A stretch of 64,000 bases of DNA from contig NZ_BNCI01000001.1 in NCBI RefSeq assembly GCF_014656395.1, positions 744,001 to 808,000 on the forward strand. Reading direction: 5' to 3'. Of this stretch, positions 27,334 through 36,324 are shown in pieces; within the stretch, counting starts at the first letter, position 1; the number at the start of each line of letters is the position of its first letter. The notes below the pieces were generated by a model. It was not told where the DNA came from. It saw only the letters and a program-made list of their open reading frames with translations, and searched no databases. The position numbers and the translations under genes were made by a program. The DNA is from Kordiimonas sediminis (GTDB lineage: Bacteria > Pseudomonadota > Alphaproteobacteria > Sphingomonadales > Kordiimonadaceae).

Positions 27334-27354
27334 GGTTCATCGTCCGCTAGCCAC

Positions 27355-28446
27355 CTATAATAAATGGCCGGTTTTGTCTTTCTTGGTCTGCAGGTACCCA
27401 ATATTATGGGGGTTGGTCGGGAAGGCATGTTTGACGCGTTCTACCACATTGATACCGCGCGCCTTCAACCCTTCGACCTTATTAGGGTTATTGGTCATCA
27501 GTTTAACCTGCTCGATACCAAGTGCCTTCAACATCTCAGCCGCAGGTCCGAAATCGCGCTCGTCTACCTCAAACCCCAATCTGGTGTTCGCATCAACTGT
27601 GTCGAAGCCTTCATCCTGCAGGGCATATGCCTTTAATTTTGAGGTCAGTCCAATACCGCGGCCTTCCTGTGCCAAATACAGCACAACGCCGCCGCCATTT
27701 TCATCAATCGCCTTGATGGCACCGCGTAATTGCTCACCGCAATCACATTTCAGTGACCCTAACAGATCACCAGTGAAACATTCAGAATGCAGGCGAACCA
27801 GTACCGGTTCATGGCGCGGGGGATCCCCGATTACAATTGCCATATGTTCAATACCGCCCGTAAGCGGCCGAAAAGAAACCAGCCGCGTATTTTCTGCACC
27901 GGCCAGGGGGACTTTCGCACTTGCCACCTGGCGGAGAGACTGCGCCTGGATTTCATCAAACCCAAGAACATCCGTAGCAGATACACTCAGCATACCGTCC
28001 GGTACTGTATCTGTCTCGAACGCGAGTACCGCGGGCAAAAGGCGGGCAATTTTAACCAGCTTCACTGCCGCTTGATCTACTGGACTTTCCTCGTGATCAA
28101 TGCGGCTATAGGGCCCCTTCAGCGGCGTTGCCAAATCACGGGTTGGATCTGCCAGCGCCTCAAAGTCTACTGCCCGCATCCAGCCTTCCCGGCGTAAACG
28201 AACAACGGACCACCCTTTATGGGCGACCTTCAGGGTTTCCGCACGACGGCCTGTCACGATAATAAAAGGAGCAGCCCTGGAGGTTTCACCAAACGCATCA
28301 AACTGTGCCAACATATCACGTGCGGCAAATTCAAGCGGCATAAATACCAGGTGCGTGTCACCACTTTGCACAGCGGCAGGCCACCCCCGGCGTAAATCAT
28401 CTGCCACACGGTTAATCTGAAGTAATATGCTATTCTGGTCCGACAT
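27355..28446 (-). CDS. ribA: GTP cyclohydrolase II with degenerate N-terminal domain
   Basis: About 363 residues. The C-terminal half (about 165-360) is a complete GTP cyclohydrolase II that opens GTP to start riboflavin synthesis. The zinc ligands lie in ECFTGDLLGSLKCDCG (Cys-x10-Cys-x-Cys) and YLAQEGRGIGL carries the catalytic Arg region. The N-terminal part occupies the place of DHBP synthase but lacks its acidic metal-binding motifs and is probably inactive in that reaction. The start is uncertain: ATG 28446 (chosen) or ATG 28455; a TTG at 28509 is improbable. Other rib genes are absent here. Confidence 0.9.
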   Translation of the reverse strand: MSDQNSILLQINRVADDLRRGWPAAVQSGDTHLVFMPLEFAARDMLAQFDAFGETSRAAPFIIVTGRRAETLKVAHKGWSVVRLRREGWMRAVDFEALADPTRDLATPLKGPYSRIDHEESPVDQAAVKLVKIARLLPAVLAFETDTVPDGMLSVSATDVLGFDEIQAQSLRQVASAKVPLAGAENTRLVSFRPLTGGIEHMAIVIGDPPRHEPVLVRLHSECFTGDLLGSLKCDCGEQLRGAIKAIDENGGGVVLYLAQEGRGIGLTSKLKAYALQDEGFDTVDANTRLGFEVDERDFGPAAEMLKALGIEQVKLMTNNPNKVEGLKARGINVVERVKHAFPTNPHNIGYLQTKKDKTGHLL

Positions 28447-28641
28447 AGTCTTCATATAGGCGAACAATTTAATTTTGTCCCTAGCCAATTTCGTTTTTCG
28501 TGCCGACAACCAGCAATATCACTACGGCTTCAAGTAATTGTGAACAGGTATTGATGCGACAGGGGATTAGCATTTACCTTAAACACACCTATATTAAATA
28601 GCACTGAAACTCTCCGGATAGGTAAAAATGGAGTCCGCCTT

Positions 28642-29337
28642 ATGGCTGTTCGCAAAATTCTGCTCGTTGATGATGATATTGATCTCAGAGAAACACTGGC
28701 AGAACAATTGGCCCTGTATGAAGATTTTGACACGATCGAGCAGGGTACTGCCCGTGATGCGCTCGAGTTTCTGGATACAGAGAAAGTAGATATGATCATT
28801 CTGGACGTCGGCCTGCCAGACATTGACGGTCGCGAACTTTGCAAGCGTATCCGAAAAAAGGGCATCACAGTACCGATTATCATGCTTACTGGCATGGACA
28901 GCGATGCGGATACGGTAATCGGCCTAGATGCCGGCGCCAATGATTATGTTTACAAGCCTTTCAGTTTCACCGTTCTGCTGGCACGGATCAGAGCACATTT
29001 CCGCCAGTATGAACAAAGCGAAGATGCCGTGTTTGATCTTGGTCCGTACCAGTTCCAGCCATCGGCAAAAACTCTGGTCGTAAATGATAACGGCAAGAAA
29101 ATTCGCCTGACGGAAAAAGAAACCTCCATCCTGAAATATCTATATAAGGCACAAGGCAGTGCCGTCAGCCGGGATGAATTGCTGGCCGAAGTATGGGGAT
29201 ATAATTCAGGGGTGACAACCCACACACTGGAAACACATATCTACCGTCTGCGCCAGAAGATTGAAGCAGAACAAAATATCGACAGGATATTGGTGACAGA
29301 ACAAGGTGGCTACAGCCTGAAAGGCATCGCCGCATAA
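28642..29337 (+). CDS. OmpR-family response regulator (orphan)
   Basis: 231 residues. The receiver domain (about 1-120) keeps all key residues: the acidic pair in LVDDD, the phospho-acceptor Asp in IILDVGLPDIDG, the Thr in MLTGMD and the Lys in YKPFS. A winged-helix domain (about 130-230) with LTEKETSILKYL and THTLETHIYRLRQKIE binds DNA. No histidine kinase lies next to it. The gene is alone, divergent from ribA by 195 bases, with a hairpin terminator after it. The kinase and target genes cannot be told from the window. Confidence 0.95.
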   Translation: MAVRKILLVDDDIDLRETLAEQLALYEDFDTIEQGTARDALEFLDTEKVDMIILDVGLPDIDGRELCKRIRKKGITVPIIMLTGMDSDADTVIGLDAGANDYVYKPFSFTVLLARIRAHFRQYEQSEDAVFDLGPYQFQPSAKTLVVNDNGKKIRLTEKETSILKYLYKAQGSAVSRDELLAEVWGYNSGVTTHTLETHIYRLRQKIEAEQNIDRILVTEQGGYSLKGIAA

Positions 29338-29371
29338 AAGTCTTCATACCCAGATATAAACGACACACATA

Positions 29372-29397
29372 AAAGGGGCATCTTCGGACGCCCCTTT
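29372..29397. terminator. Terminator between the response-regulator gene and xthA
   Basis: AAAGGGGC / GCCCCTTT forms an 8-bp stem around a 10-base loop, between the convergent ends of the regulator and xthA genes. Flanking A and T residues make it usable in either direction. Confidence 0.8.
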
Positions 29398-29428
29398 ATT
29401 CGTTTGGATACTTCAGACAGCGATACCG

Positions 29429-30211
29429 CTACAGATCAATGTCCATCAACACTGGCGCATGGTCTGACGGCTTTTCCCACCCACGGGCACTGCGAAGAAC
29501 TTCTACCTTTGTTGGGGCAGATTTCAGGGACGGGCTTAACCAAATATGATCCAACCGACGACCCTTGTCCGCAGCATCCCAGTCCCGGGCACGGTAAGAC
29601 CACCAGCTGTAAAGCTTTGCCGGCAAGGGTTCAAACTCCCGCATTACGTCCACCCAGTCATGGGTTTTAATCAATTCCAGCATGGTGTCTGTCTCGATCG
29701 GCGTGTGGGAGACAACTTTCAACAGTTTCTTATGGTCCCAAACATCTTCTTCGTACGGCGCAATATTCAAGTCGCCCACCAGAATACAGTCGTCTTCAAG
29801 CGCACTGGACCATTCTTTCATTTCTGCGAGAAAATCGAGCTTGTGAGCAAATTTTTCATTCACGTCCGGATTTGGTTCGTCCCCGCCTGCTGGAACATAA
29901 AAATTATGCACCACCTGACCGGTTGGCAGTTTAACCGCAATATGGCGGGCATCACCCTTGCCGCACCAATCGATTTTAAAGCTATCATCAAACGGCAGCT
30001 TTGATGCTGTCGCTACGCCGTGATGGCTTTTTTGTCCATGAATAGCCAAATGCGGATACCCCAGGTCCTCAAAAAAACCGGTCGGGAACATATGGTCCTG
30101 TACTTTGGTTTCCTGCAGACACAAAACATCCGGTGCATATTCCGTCAGCAGCTTTTCAACAATACCAAGCCGCGCGCGAACCGAATTGATGTTCCAAGTG
30201 ATAATACGCAT
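29429..30211 (-). CDS. xthA: Exodeoxyribonuclease III / AP endonuclease
   Basis: 260 residues of the Mg-dependent exonuclease III family that cuts 5' to abasic sites and degrades 3' ends in base-excision repair. Motifs seen: MRIITWNINSVRARL with the first metal Asn, LCLQETKV with the metal Glu, VGDLNIAP, a YSWWSYRA segment, the GRRLDHIW loop and the final SDHAPVLMDI with the catalytic Asp-His pair. It lies convergent to the response-regulator gene and 31 bases after an unknown acidic-protein gene on the same strand. Confidence 0.97.
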   Translation of the reverse strand: MRIITWNINSVRARLGIVEKLLTEYAPDVLCLQETKVQDHMFPTGFFEDLGYPHLAIHGQKSHHGVATASKLPFDDSFKIDWCGKGDARHIAVKLPTGQVVHNFYVPAGGDEPNPDVNEKFAHKLDFLAEMKEWSSALEDDCILVGDLNIAPYEEDVWDHKKLLKVVSHTPIETDTMLELIKTHDWVDVMREFEPLPAKLYSWWSYRARDWDAADKGRRLDHIWLSPSLKSAPTKVEVLRSARGWEKPSDHAPVLMDIDL

Positions 30212-30241
30212 AAAAATCCCTTAATTGCCTGACGGCAGTAT

Positions 30242-30850
30242 CTAATAAATAAGAAAACTGTTCCCAAGAATACCGATCGGCCAATATCCTGCCTCGAAAA
30301 TCCTGAACCGCACGACTAGCGGATGATCTTCCCCCGCACCGGACATAACCGCAAGCACAGCCAGATAACATGCCTGTGCAGCAGCACCCATTGCCGCCAA
30401 TAGAAATTCTTCATCTTCAATGCCAAGATCTTCTGCGACTTCCTGGACATGCTCTTCAATGATCGGGGACATTTCCTGATTAACATGCATGGTAACCAGT
30501 TCCAGCGTTTCTTCATCAAGCATTAGCATAAGCGTTTCTGTCAGCGATGCACGCAGCTGCTCTTCCGCTTCCCATGCCGGACTATTGAAGCCCAAGCTTT
30601 CTGCTGCTTCTGCTGCTTCTTCCCAGTCGCCCAAAAAGGCAGGCCATGCATCAGGAAAACCAAGCCGGTCCGCATATTCACGCGCTACCTTTACCACGTC
30701 CTGATCCGGGTCTTCCCCAAGGTTGGAAAACCAGTGCACTTTCTTCATTACCGCCAGAAACGGTGCAACAACTTTCAGTGACGGATACTCTTCAAGGACA
30801 TCCAGCTCAAAATCTTCGTCATCATCAGGAAGCGATACTTCTTCAGTCAT
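30242..30850 (-). CDS. Hypothetical acidic protein
   Basis: 202 residues, very rich in Asp and Glu (early DDDEDFELD, later WEEAAEAAESLGF and VAEDLGIEDEEF), and mostly predicted helix. A hydrophobic stretch around 155-175 (AAMGAAAQACYLAVLAVM) may be a buried helix rather than a membrane segment. I do not recognise the family. ATG 30850 is chosen over an upstream in-frame start at 30901 because it gives the acidic N-terminus MTEEVS and is closer to a GGAA. It is followed by xthA and preceded by lolA on the same strand. Confidence 0.65.
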   Translation of the reverse strand: MTEEVSLPDDDEDFELDVLEEYPSLKVVAPFLAVMKKVHWFSNLGEDPDQDVVKVAREYADRLGFPDAWPAFLGDWEEAAEAAESLGFNSPAWEAEEQLRASLTETLMLMLDEETLELVTMHVNQEMSPIIEEHVQEVAEDLGIEDEEFLLAAMGAAAQACYLAVLAVMSGAGEDHPLVVRFRIFEAGYWPIGILGNSFLIY

Positions 30851-30948
30851 TATGGGTTCCGCGTCAATGAATGGGGCAGGCGGAAAACAGTCTCCGCACA
30901 CGCCGATTAGCTATCTCTTTGCATACTGCCTGCAAGCATTTTCGTAAA

Positions 30949-30978
30949 CAAAAAAGGCAGCAGAAACTGCCACCTTTT
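30949..30978 (-). terminator. Terminator after lolA
   Basis: On the minus strand AAAGGTGGCAG…CTGCCTTTTTT folds into a GGCAG/CTGCC stem with A/T flanks and ends in six T, 32 bases beyond the lolA stop. Confidence 0.7.
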
Positions 30979-31009
30979 CATCCTGTACCTGCACTTTTCA
31001 CGCTGTCCC

Positions 31010-31783
31010 TTATCGCATGCGCCGTCTTTTACTGGCACCGCGTGGGTCCTTGAATGTCCATAAGGCCGGATCAAGATCAGGGTCCGTTATCTGGTTCGAC
31101 AACTCCACATAGGTCAACCCGCCCTGGGCGTCTTTGACTGTCCAGCTGATCAGTTCAAGTGCCTCATCCTTAACCCCGGAAAGGCTATGATCTTTGAAAT
31201 ACAGAGTAATCGCGCCACGGTCAGGGTGCTTGTCATCCACCGCGGACAGGGAAATGACGTCTTTCTCCCCTGCTGACAATATATCAACACTTGCACCTAG
31301 CCCCGTCAGATCAAGGCGTGTGTTAAGAAGGGCTCGTAACGGCGTGTCCGACACGGGCCATTTGGTGACCTGTCCGATTTCATAATCAATGAAGTTCAAA
31401 ACCTCGCCATCACTAACAACCAGAAAAGGAACGTCCTCTGCATATTCAAATCTGATCCGGCCTGGTTTCGCCAGATATAGTGTCCCTTCAACGATGTTAC
31501 CGTTTGGAGAGCGCTGGATAAAGTCAGCCTTCAACCGCTGCGTTTCCGCCATATAGTCCTGAATTTTTTTCAGCGCCGCAAACCGTGGGTTTTCTGCAAG
31601 TGTCTGTTCTTCAAGTGGTGGCAGATCAGCAGACGGGTCAAGCGTCGCCGGGGCAGGGTCGGGTGAGGCCACTTCCTGCGCCTGCGTTGCCACTGTAGTG
31701 TATGGCTGCATATCTGCCCACACCACCGTGTGCGCACCCAGAACACAAAAGCCACCAACCAATAGTTTGGACAAAATTGACAT
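31010..31783 (-). CDS. lolA: Outer-membrane lipoprotein carrier protein LolA family
   Basis: 257 residues. A signal peptide (about 1-23, cleavage after VWA) sends it to the periplasm. A Pro/Glu-rich spacer leads into the LolA fold (about 55-250), with FIQRSPNGNIVEGTLYLAKPGRIRFEY as its start (family pattern: Qxxx…GxxxxxRPGkfRweY). LolA ferries lipoproteins from LolCDE to the outer membrane. The spacer makes it longer than E. coli LolA. ATG 31783 is chosen; an upstream frame to 31840 begins at TTG. It follows ftsK by 80 bases on the same strand, the usual ftsK–lolA order. Confidence 0.9.
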   Translation of the reverse strand: MSILSKLLVGGFCVLGAHTVVWADMQPYTTVATQAQEVASPDPAPATLDPSADLPPLEEQTLAENPRFAALKKIQDYMAETQRLKADFIQRSPNGNIVEGTLYLAKPGRIRFEYAEDVPFLVVSDGEVLNFIDYEIGQVTKWPVSDTPLRALLNTRLDLTGLGASVDILSAGEKDVISLSAVDDKHPDRGAITLYFKDHSLSGVKDEALELISWTVKDAQGGLTYVELSNQITDPDLDPALWTFKDPRGASKRRRMR

Positions 31784-31863
31784 ATTTAAATCTGCGATCC
31801 TTATAGTTGCAGGATAAAGCCTACGTTCAGCGTGTGGCAAAATTGTGGGAAAGTCTGCCGGCT

Positions 31864-34359
31864 TTAGAATTGTTCATTCGGGTCCGGCGCCAGGATTTCC
31901 CGCTGTCCCTTATGGTTTGGTGCACTGATCACACCCTGATCCTCCATTTCCTCGATCAGGGTTGCAGCTTTATTGTAGCCAATCTTCAAGCGGCGCTGGA
32001 TATAACTGGTGCTTGCCCGGCGGTCACGAATGACAATATCCACCGCTTTATCGTAAAGGCTAGCCCCTTCATCCACACCAGAAGGCCCCGGAATAAAGTC
32101 GCTGTCAAAACCTTCAGGGGGTTCTTCGGTTACAGACGATACATAATCCGGCTCAGCCTGTTTCCGCAGATGAGTTGTAATCTCTTCCACTTCTTCATCT
32201 GAAACAAATGCACCGTGCACACGTACCGTACGGCCACCGCCCGACATAAAGAGCATATCCCCTTTACCCAGCAATTGCTCTGCACCCTGTTCGCCCAGAA
32301 TGGTCCGGCTATCAATTTTCGACGTCACCTGAAATGCAATACGGGTCGGGAAGTTTGCCTTGATCGTACCCGTGATAACGTCAACGGACGGACGCTGGGT
32401 CGCCATAATAAGGTGAATACCTGCCGCCCGCGCCATCTGTGCCAATCGCTGTACCGTTGCTTCCACATCCTTACCGGCCACAAGCATAAGGTCTGCCATT
32501 TCGTCGATAATAACGACAATGTAGGGCAGCGGCTGGAAGTCAAAGACCTTTTCTTCCATAATCGGATCGCCGGTTTCACGGTCAAAGCCTGTCTGGATTT
32601 CACGGGTTATCAATTCGTTATTGGCCCGTGCTTCCCGAACGCGTTTGTTAAATGCAGCCAGATTACGCACGCCAAGGTCGGTCATATTTCTGTACCGGTC
32701 TTCCATTTCGCGCACGGCCCATTTCAAAGCAACCACAGCCTTCTTTGCATCAATCACGACCGGGGTCAGCAAATGCGGAATATCGTTATACACACTCAGT
32801 TCCAGCATTTTCGGATCAATCATGATGAAACGCAGTGTCTCCGGGCTATGCCTGTAAACGAGCGATTCAATCATGGTGTTAATACCAACCGACTTACCGG
32901 ACCCTGTTGTACCCGCAACAAGCAAGTGCGGCATACCGGCCAGATCAGCAATCACCGGCGCACCGCCGATATCCTTACCCAGCGCCAGTGGCAGTTGCGC
33001 TTTTGACTGCTCATATTCTCTGGAGGCAAGCAGTTCACGCAGGAAAACCGTCTCGCGCTTTTCATTCGGCAGCTCAATACCAATCGCATTGCGCCCCGGC
33101 ACCACCGCCACACGCGCGGAAATCGCACTCATGGACCGGGCAATATCATCTGCCAGACCAATCACCCGGCTACTTTTAGTGCCGCGGGACGGCTCCAGCT
33201 CATAAAGGGTGACAACCGGCCCCGGCCTGACATCTCTGATGTCGCCCTTCACACCAAAGTCGTCCAGCACACCTTCAAGCATACGGGCATTTTGTTCCAA
33301 GAGCTCTTCGCTTAGACGATCCAGTTTTTCTGGCGGAATAGGCGGTGTCAACAGATCAAGCGGCGGCAGGCGAAATCCGTTAATTTCCCCCAGATCAAGG
33401 GTTGTCTGCGCCTCAACCGCTTCGCGTTTGCCGCGCGACGGCTTGACTTTCGCCCGGACGCGCTTCTCTTTTACTTCTGCGACCTTCTCAGGTGCAGCGC
33501 CAAAAACCGGCTCCCGTCTTACGGGCGCGTCGTCTTCATAGTCTTCTTCATCGTCATAGTCGTCATAAACCGCCGTATGACGCTTCCGACCGGATACGAT
33601 CCCTACCAAAAAGCGCAGTGTCGCCACAAGACCTGTCCACAATGCAAGGAAAAACCGCTTAATACTATCCAGAACAAACAGCGTAGCTGCGGTCAATGCA
33701 GCACTAATGGCGGCCCATTCTTCCCGGTTCAGGGCGAAACTGACCGCATAGGCAGGTAACCCGAGGAAAAGGAACAATCCGGTGTAAACACCGTACGGCA
33801 CCACGATCGCAGCAAACAATCCGTTGATATAACCATACAATACCTGCCCAAGTGCACCGCCGTAGCCTTCTTGATTATAAAAGGATGGATCAAGTGGAAG
33901 GGCACTAAGGGCAATCGCAATCAAAATCAAACTGATCGGAATACAGGCCAGATTAACCCAGAAATACGGCAACCAGCGCAGCCGTGATAATTTATACCCC
34001 CAAACAAGTACTGGTAGCGGCAACAAATACGCGGCAAGCGCCAGCGTTTGCATCAACACGTCCGAGACGTTGGCACCAACACTGCCCAGCCAGTTGTTTG
34101 TTGTTCCCTCCCGCAGACTATTTACCGAAGGGTCCATCGGGTCATAGGAAACAAGGGCTAAAAGTACCGCAAACGCCATAATAAAAAGGCCAGCGCCCAA
34201 AAGGCGCCATGCACTGCTTTTCAAGAATACGACCAGACCCGGCGGCAAAATAGGCGGCTTTACCGATGCTGCTTTACGGGGCGCTGTCTTTTTCCTGGAA
34301 GCGGTTGTACGCACTTTGGACGCGGGTTTGCGTGTCTTGGTTTTGGTTCCTGTTGCCAT
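31864..34359 (-). CDS. ftsK: DNA translocase FtsK
   Basis: 831 residues. A basic N-terminus, four membrane helices (about 50-190), an acidic/basic linker (about 230-330) and the motor domain follow in order. Walker A is AGTTGSGKSVG, Walker B IVVIIDEMADLM, and the FtsK/SpoIIIE motif ATQRPSVDVITG is clear. The C-terminal gamma winged helix (about 760-825, with YIQRRLKIGYNKAATLIEEME) reads KOPS sites. The protein pumps chromosome ends and directs XerCD at dif during division. It diverges from the UbiH-type gene and leads into lolA. Confidence 0.98.
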   Translation of the reverse strand: MATGTKTKTRKPASKVRTTASRKKTAPRKAASVKPPILPPGLVVFLKSSAWRLLGAGLFIMAFAVLLALVSYDPMDPSVNSLREGTTNNWLGSVGANVSDVLMQTLALAAYLLPLPVLVWGYKLSRLRWLPYFWVNLACIPISLILIAIALSALPLDPSFYNQEGYGGALGQVLYGYINGLFAAIVVPYGVYTGLFLFLGLPAYAVSFALNREEWAAISAALTAATLFVLDSIKRFFLALWTGLVATLRFLVGIVSGRKRHTAVYDDYDDEEDYEDDAPVRREPVFGAAPEKVAEVKEKRVRAKVKPSRGKREAVEAQTTLDLGEINGFRLPPLDLLTPPIPPEKLDRLSEELLEQNARMLEGVLDDFGVKGDIRDVRPGPVVTLYELEPSRGTKSSRVIGLADDIARSMSAISARVAVVPGRNAIGIELPNEKRETVFLRELLASREYEQSKAQLPLALGKDIGGAPVIADLAGMPHLLVAGTTGSGKSVGINTMIESLVYRHSPETLRFIMIDPKMLELSVYNDIPHLLTPVVIDAKKAVVALKWAVREMEDRYRNMTDLGVRNLAAFNKRVREARANNELITREIQTGFDRETGDPIMEEKVFDFQPLPYIVVIIDEMADLMLVAGKDVEATVQRLAQMARAAGIHLIMATQRPSVDVITGTIKANFPTRIAFQVTSKIDSRTILGEQGAEQLLGKGDMLFMSGGGRTVRVHGAFVSDEEVEEITTHLRKQAEPDYVSSVTEEPPEGFDSDFIPGPSGVDEGASLYDKAVDIVIRDRRASTSYIQRRLKIGYNKAATLIEEMEDQGVISAPNHKGQREILAPDPNEQF

Positions 34360-34527
34360 AGTTTACTGTGTTCTCCACATGTTCTTGGCCCACTGTACTG
34401 CGACTACTGTGCCAAGTACAAGACTCTGATGCAATTCGTCAAAAATTTATTCCGCAGACAGCTTATGCGACAAATCATCACTGGACTTGGCCTGGGTCAC
34501 AGCCTACATCTCTGATAGGAGAGAAAT

Positions 34528-35748
34528 ATGACCGGAAAAAGCCTGCGTTCAGACGTAACAGTTATTGGTGGTGGCCTTGTTGGTATGGCTACAGCCATTG
34601 GTCTTGCTCAGATTGGCCTATCTGTAACCATTATTGACATGGCCCCAAAAGGTGACTTGGTCGCACAAGAATATGACGGCAGATCAAGCGCGCTTGCCTA
34701 TGCATCCTGTCGTCTTCTGGACGGCCTTGGCATTTGGGACCATATGGAGCCCTATGCCCAGCCAATATTGGAAATCAGGGTGTCGGACGGCCCTTCACTG
34801 TTTCATCTGCATTTTGACAATGAAACACTGGGTGATGGCCCTCTTGGCCATATGGTTGAAAACCGGCACACTAGAATTGCCCTGTTCAAACGGCTTGAAG
34901 ACATTGATACCATCACATATCTGGCGCCTGAGAAAGTTGCCCGTATTGAACGCACGCACGGCGAAGCACGTGTTATAACAGAAAGCGGTATCGAGGTATC
35001 CTCTACCCTGCTGCTGGGCTGTGACGGCAGGAACAGTATCGTGCGCAAACATGCAGATATCGGCGTTACCCATTGGGGATACGGTCAGACAGGTATCGTC
35101 TGTTCCATCGAACACGAATTCAGCCACTGCGGCATTGCGCATGAACGTTTTCTTCCAAGCGGCCCCTTTGCCATTCTGCCCCTTACTGGAAACAGATCAT
35201 CCTTGGTGTGGTCTGAAAAAGATCATCTGGTTGAAACGATTATGGCGCTTGGCCCCAAAGCATTTGAAGCTGAAGTGAAAAAACGTGCCGGTGACTTCCT
35301 TGGCGACATATCCGTCATTGGTGGCCGCTGGGCGTATCCACTGACCCTGCAGTGTGCAGACAAGTTCCACGATAACCGACTTGCGCTGGTGGGCGATGCA
35401 GCCCACGGTATGCACCCAATTGCCGGGCAGGGCCTGAACCTTGGCCTGCGGGATGTCGCTGCCCTGCTGGAGGTTATTGCAGACAGTGCCCGTGTCGGGC
35501 TGGACTATGGTGACGAAGGGACCCTGGAACGGTACAGCGCATGGCGGCATACCGACACACTAACACTGCTTAGTGTCACGGATGTGCTGACCCGCCTGTT
35601 CTCGAACGATATTGCACCCGTGCGGCACCTGCGGGATGCCGGGCTGGCAACTGTTGACAAAATAACCCCTTTGAAGAATTTCTTTATGTCGCACGCGCGG
35701 GGCACAGTAGGTGATTTGCCAAGACTGCTGCGCGGTGAACCCCTCTAG
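34528..35748 (+). CDS. UbiH/COQ6-family FAD-dependent aromatic hydroxylase
   Basis: 406 residues of the UbiH/UbiF/VisC family, which hydroxylates the ubiquinone ring. The Rossmann start VIGGGLVGMATA binds FAD; the family's GCDGRNS (usually DG) and GDAAHGMHPIAGQGLNLGLRD motifs are complete. Which ring position it acts on cannot be told, since alphaproteobacterial UbiL/UbiM/UbiH enzymes overlap in specificity. AGGAGA lies before the ATG. It diverges from ftsK and is followed by a DUF2244 gene 27 bases later, a common alphaproteobacterial pair near ftsK. Confidence 0.93.
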   Translation: MTGKSLRSDVTVIGGGLVGMATAIGLAQIGLSVTIIDMAPKGDLVAQEYDGRSSALAYASCRLLDGLGIWDHMEPYAQPILEIRVSDGPSLFHLHFDNETLGDGPLGHMVENRHTRIALFKRLEDIDTITYLAPEKVARIERTHGEARVITESGIEVSSTLLLGCDGRNSIVRKHADIGVTHWGYGQTGIVCSIEHEFSHCGIAHERFLPSGPFAILPLTGNRSSLVWSEKDHLVETIMALGPKAFEAEVKKRAGDFLGDISVIGGRWAYPLTLQCADKFHDNRLALVGDAAHGMHPIAGQGLNLGLRDVAALLEVIADSARVGLDYGDEGTLERYSAWRHTDTLTLLSVTDVLTRLFSNDIAPVRHLRDAGLATVDKITPLKNFFMSHARGTVGDLPRLLRGEPL

Positions 35749-35775
35749 GAAAGGGGCGCAAGAAAGGACTGTAAC

Positions 35776-36315
35776 ATGACAGTCGAACAGACGACAAAAA
35801 CGGGTAACGATACTAGCGCAGGCAAAGCCAGCGCAAACAGCCATGCCCCTAATGCGCCGTCACCGGCAGTTTATTCTGTCACGCTTTATCCCCACCGGTC
35901 CATGGCACCGCGATCCTTTATGGTGTTTATGATGATACTGACGGCAATCACGGCACTGGCCAGCGTGCGGTTTATTGTTGTCGGCGCATGGCCTGTCGTA
36001 CCATTTCTGCTTCTGGATATTTTTTTGATCTGGCTGGCGTTTCGTCTGTGTTACCGCGCCGCACGCCTGACCGAAACAATCCAGCTTTCAGAAAAAGACC
36101 TGATTATCAGCCGGACGCAGCCTTCCGGCAAAACGGAAAGCTGGCGGTTAGAGCCGTACTGGGCCAGGGTACAGATAACAACGGACGAAATGCACCATCT
36201 AACAGTCTCCAGTCAGGGTACATCTCTAGAAATTGGGGCGTTCCTGATGCCGTATGAACGGATAAGCCTGAAAGAAGATCTGGACACCGCTATATGGCGG
36301 TGGAAACACCGCTAA
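35776..36315 (+). CDS. DUF2244 membrane protein
   Basis: 179 residues. After a polar N-terminus (about 1-30), two close transmembrane helices (about 50-68 and 72-92) are followed by a beta-rich domain. The typical DUF2244 features are LYPHRSM, an FRLCYRAAR loop after the second helix, WRLEPYWARV and a final FLMPYERISLKEDLDTAI. The family is common in alphaproteobacteria, often near cytochrome or quinone genes; function unknown. It follows the UbiH-type gene by 27 bases with AAAGGA upstream, so co-transcription is likely. A role in quinone or respiratory function is only guilt by association. Confidence 0.85.
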   Translation: MTVEQTTKTGNDTSAGKASANSHAPNAPSPAVYSVTLYPHRSMAPRSFMVFMMILTAITALASVRFIVVGAWPVVPFLLLDIFLIWLAFRLCYRAARLTETIQLSEKDLIISRTQPSGKTESWRLEPYWARVQITTDEMHHLTVSSQGTSLEIGAFLMPYERISLKEDLDTAIWRWKHR

Positions 36316-36324
36316 TTGGCCCAC

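Noticed and set aside
32215-33006. A 263-codon frame antisense to ftsK.
   Set aside because: Shadow frame inside the ftsK motor domain; no family features.
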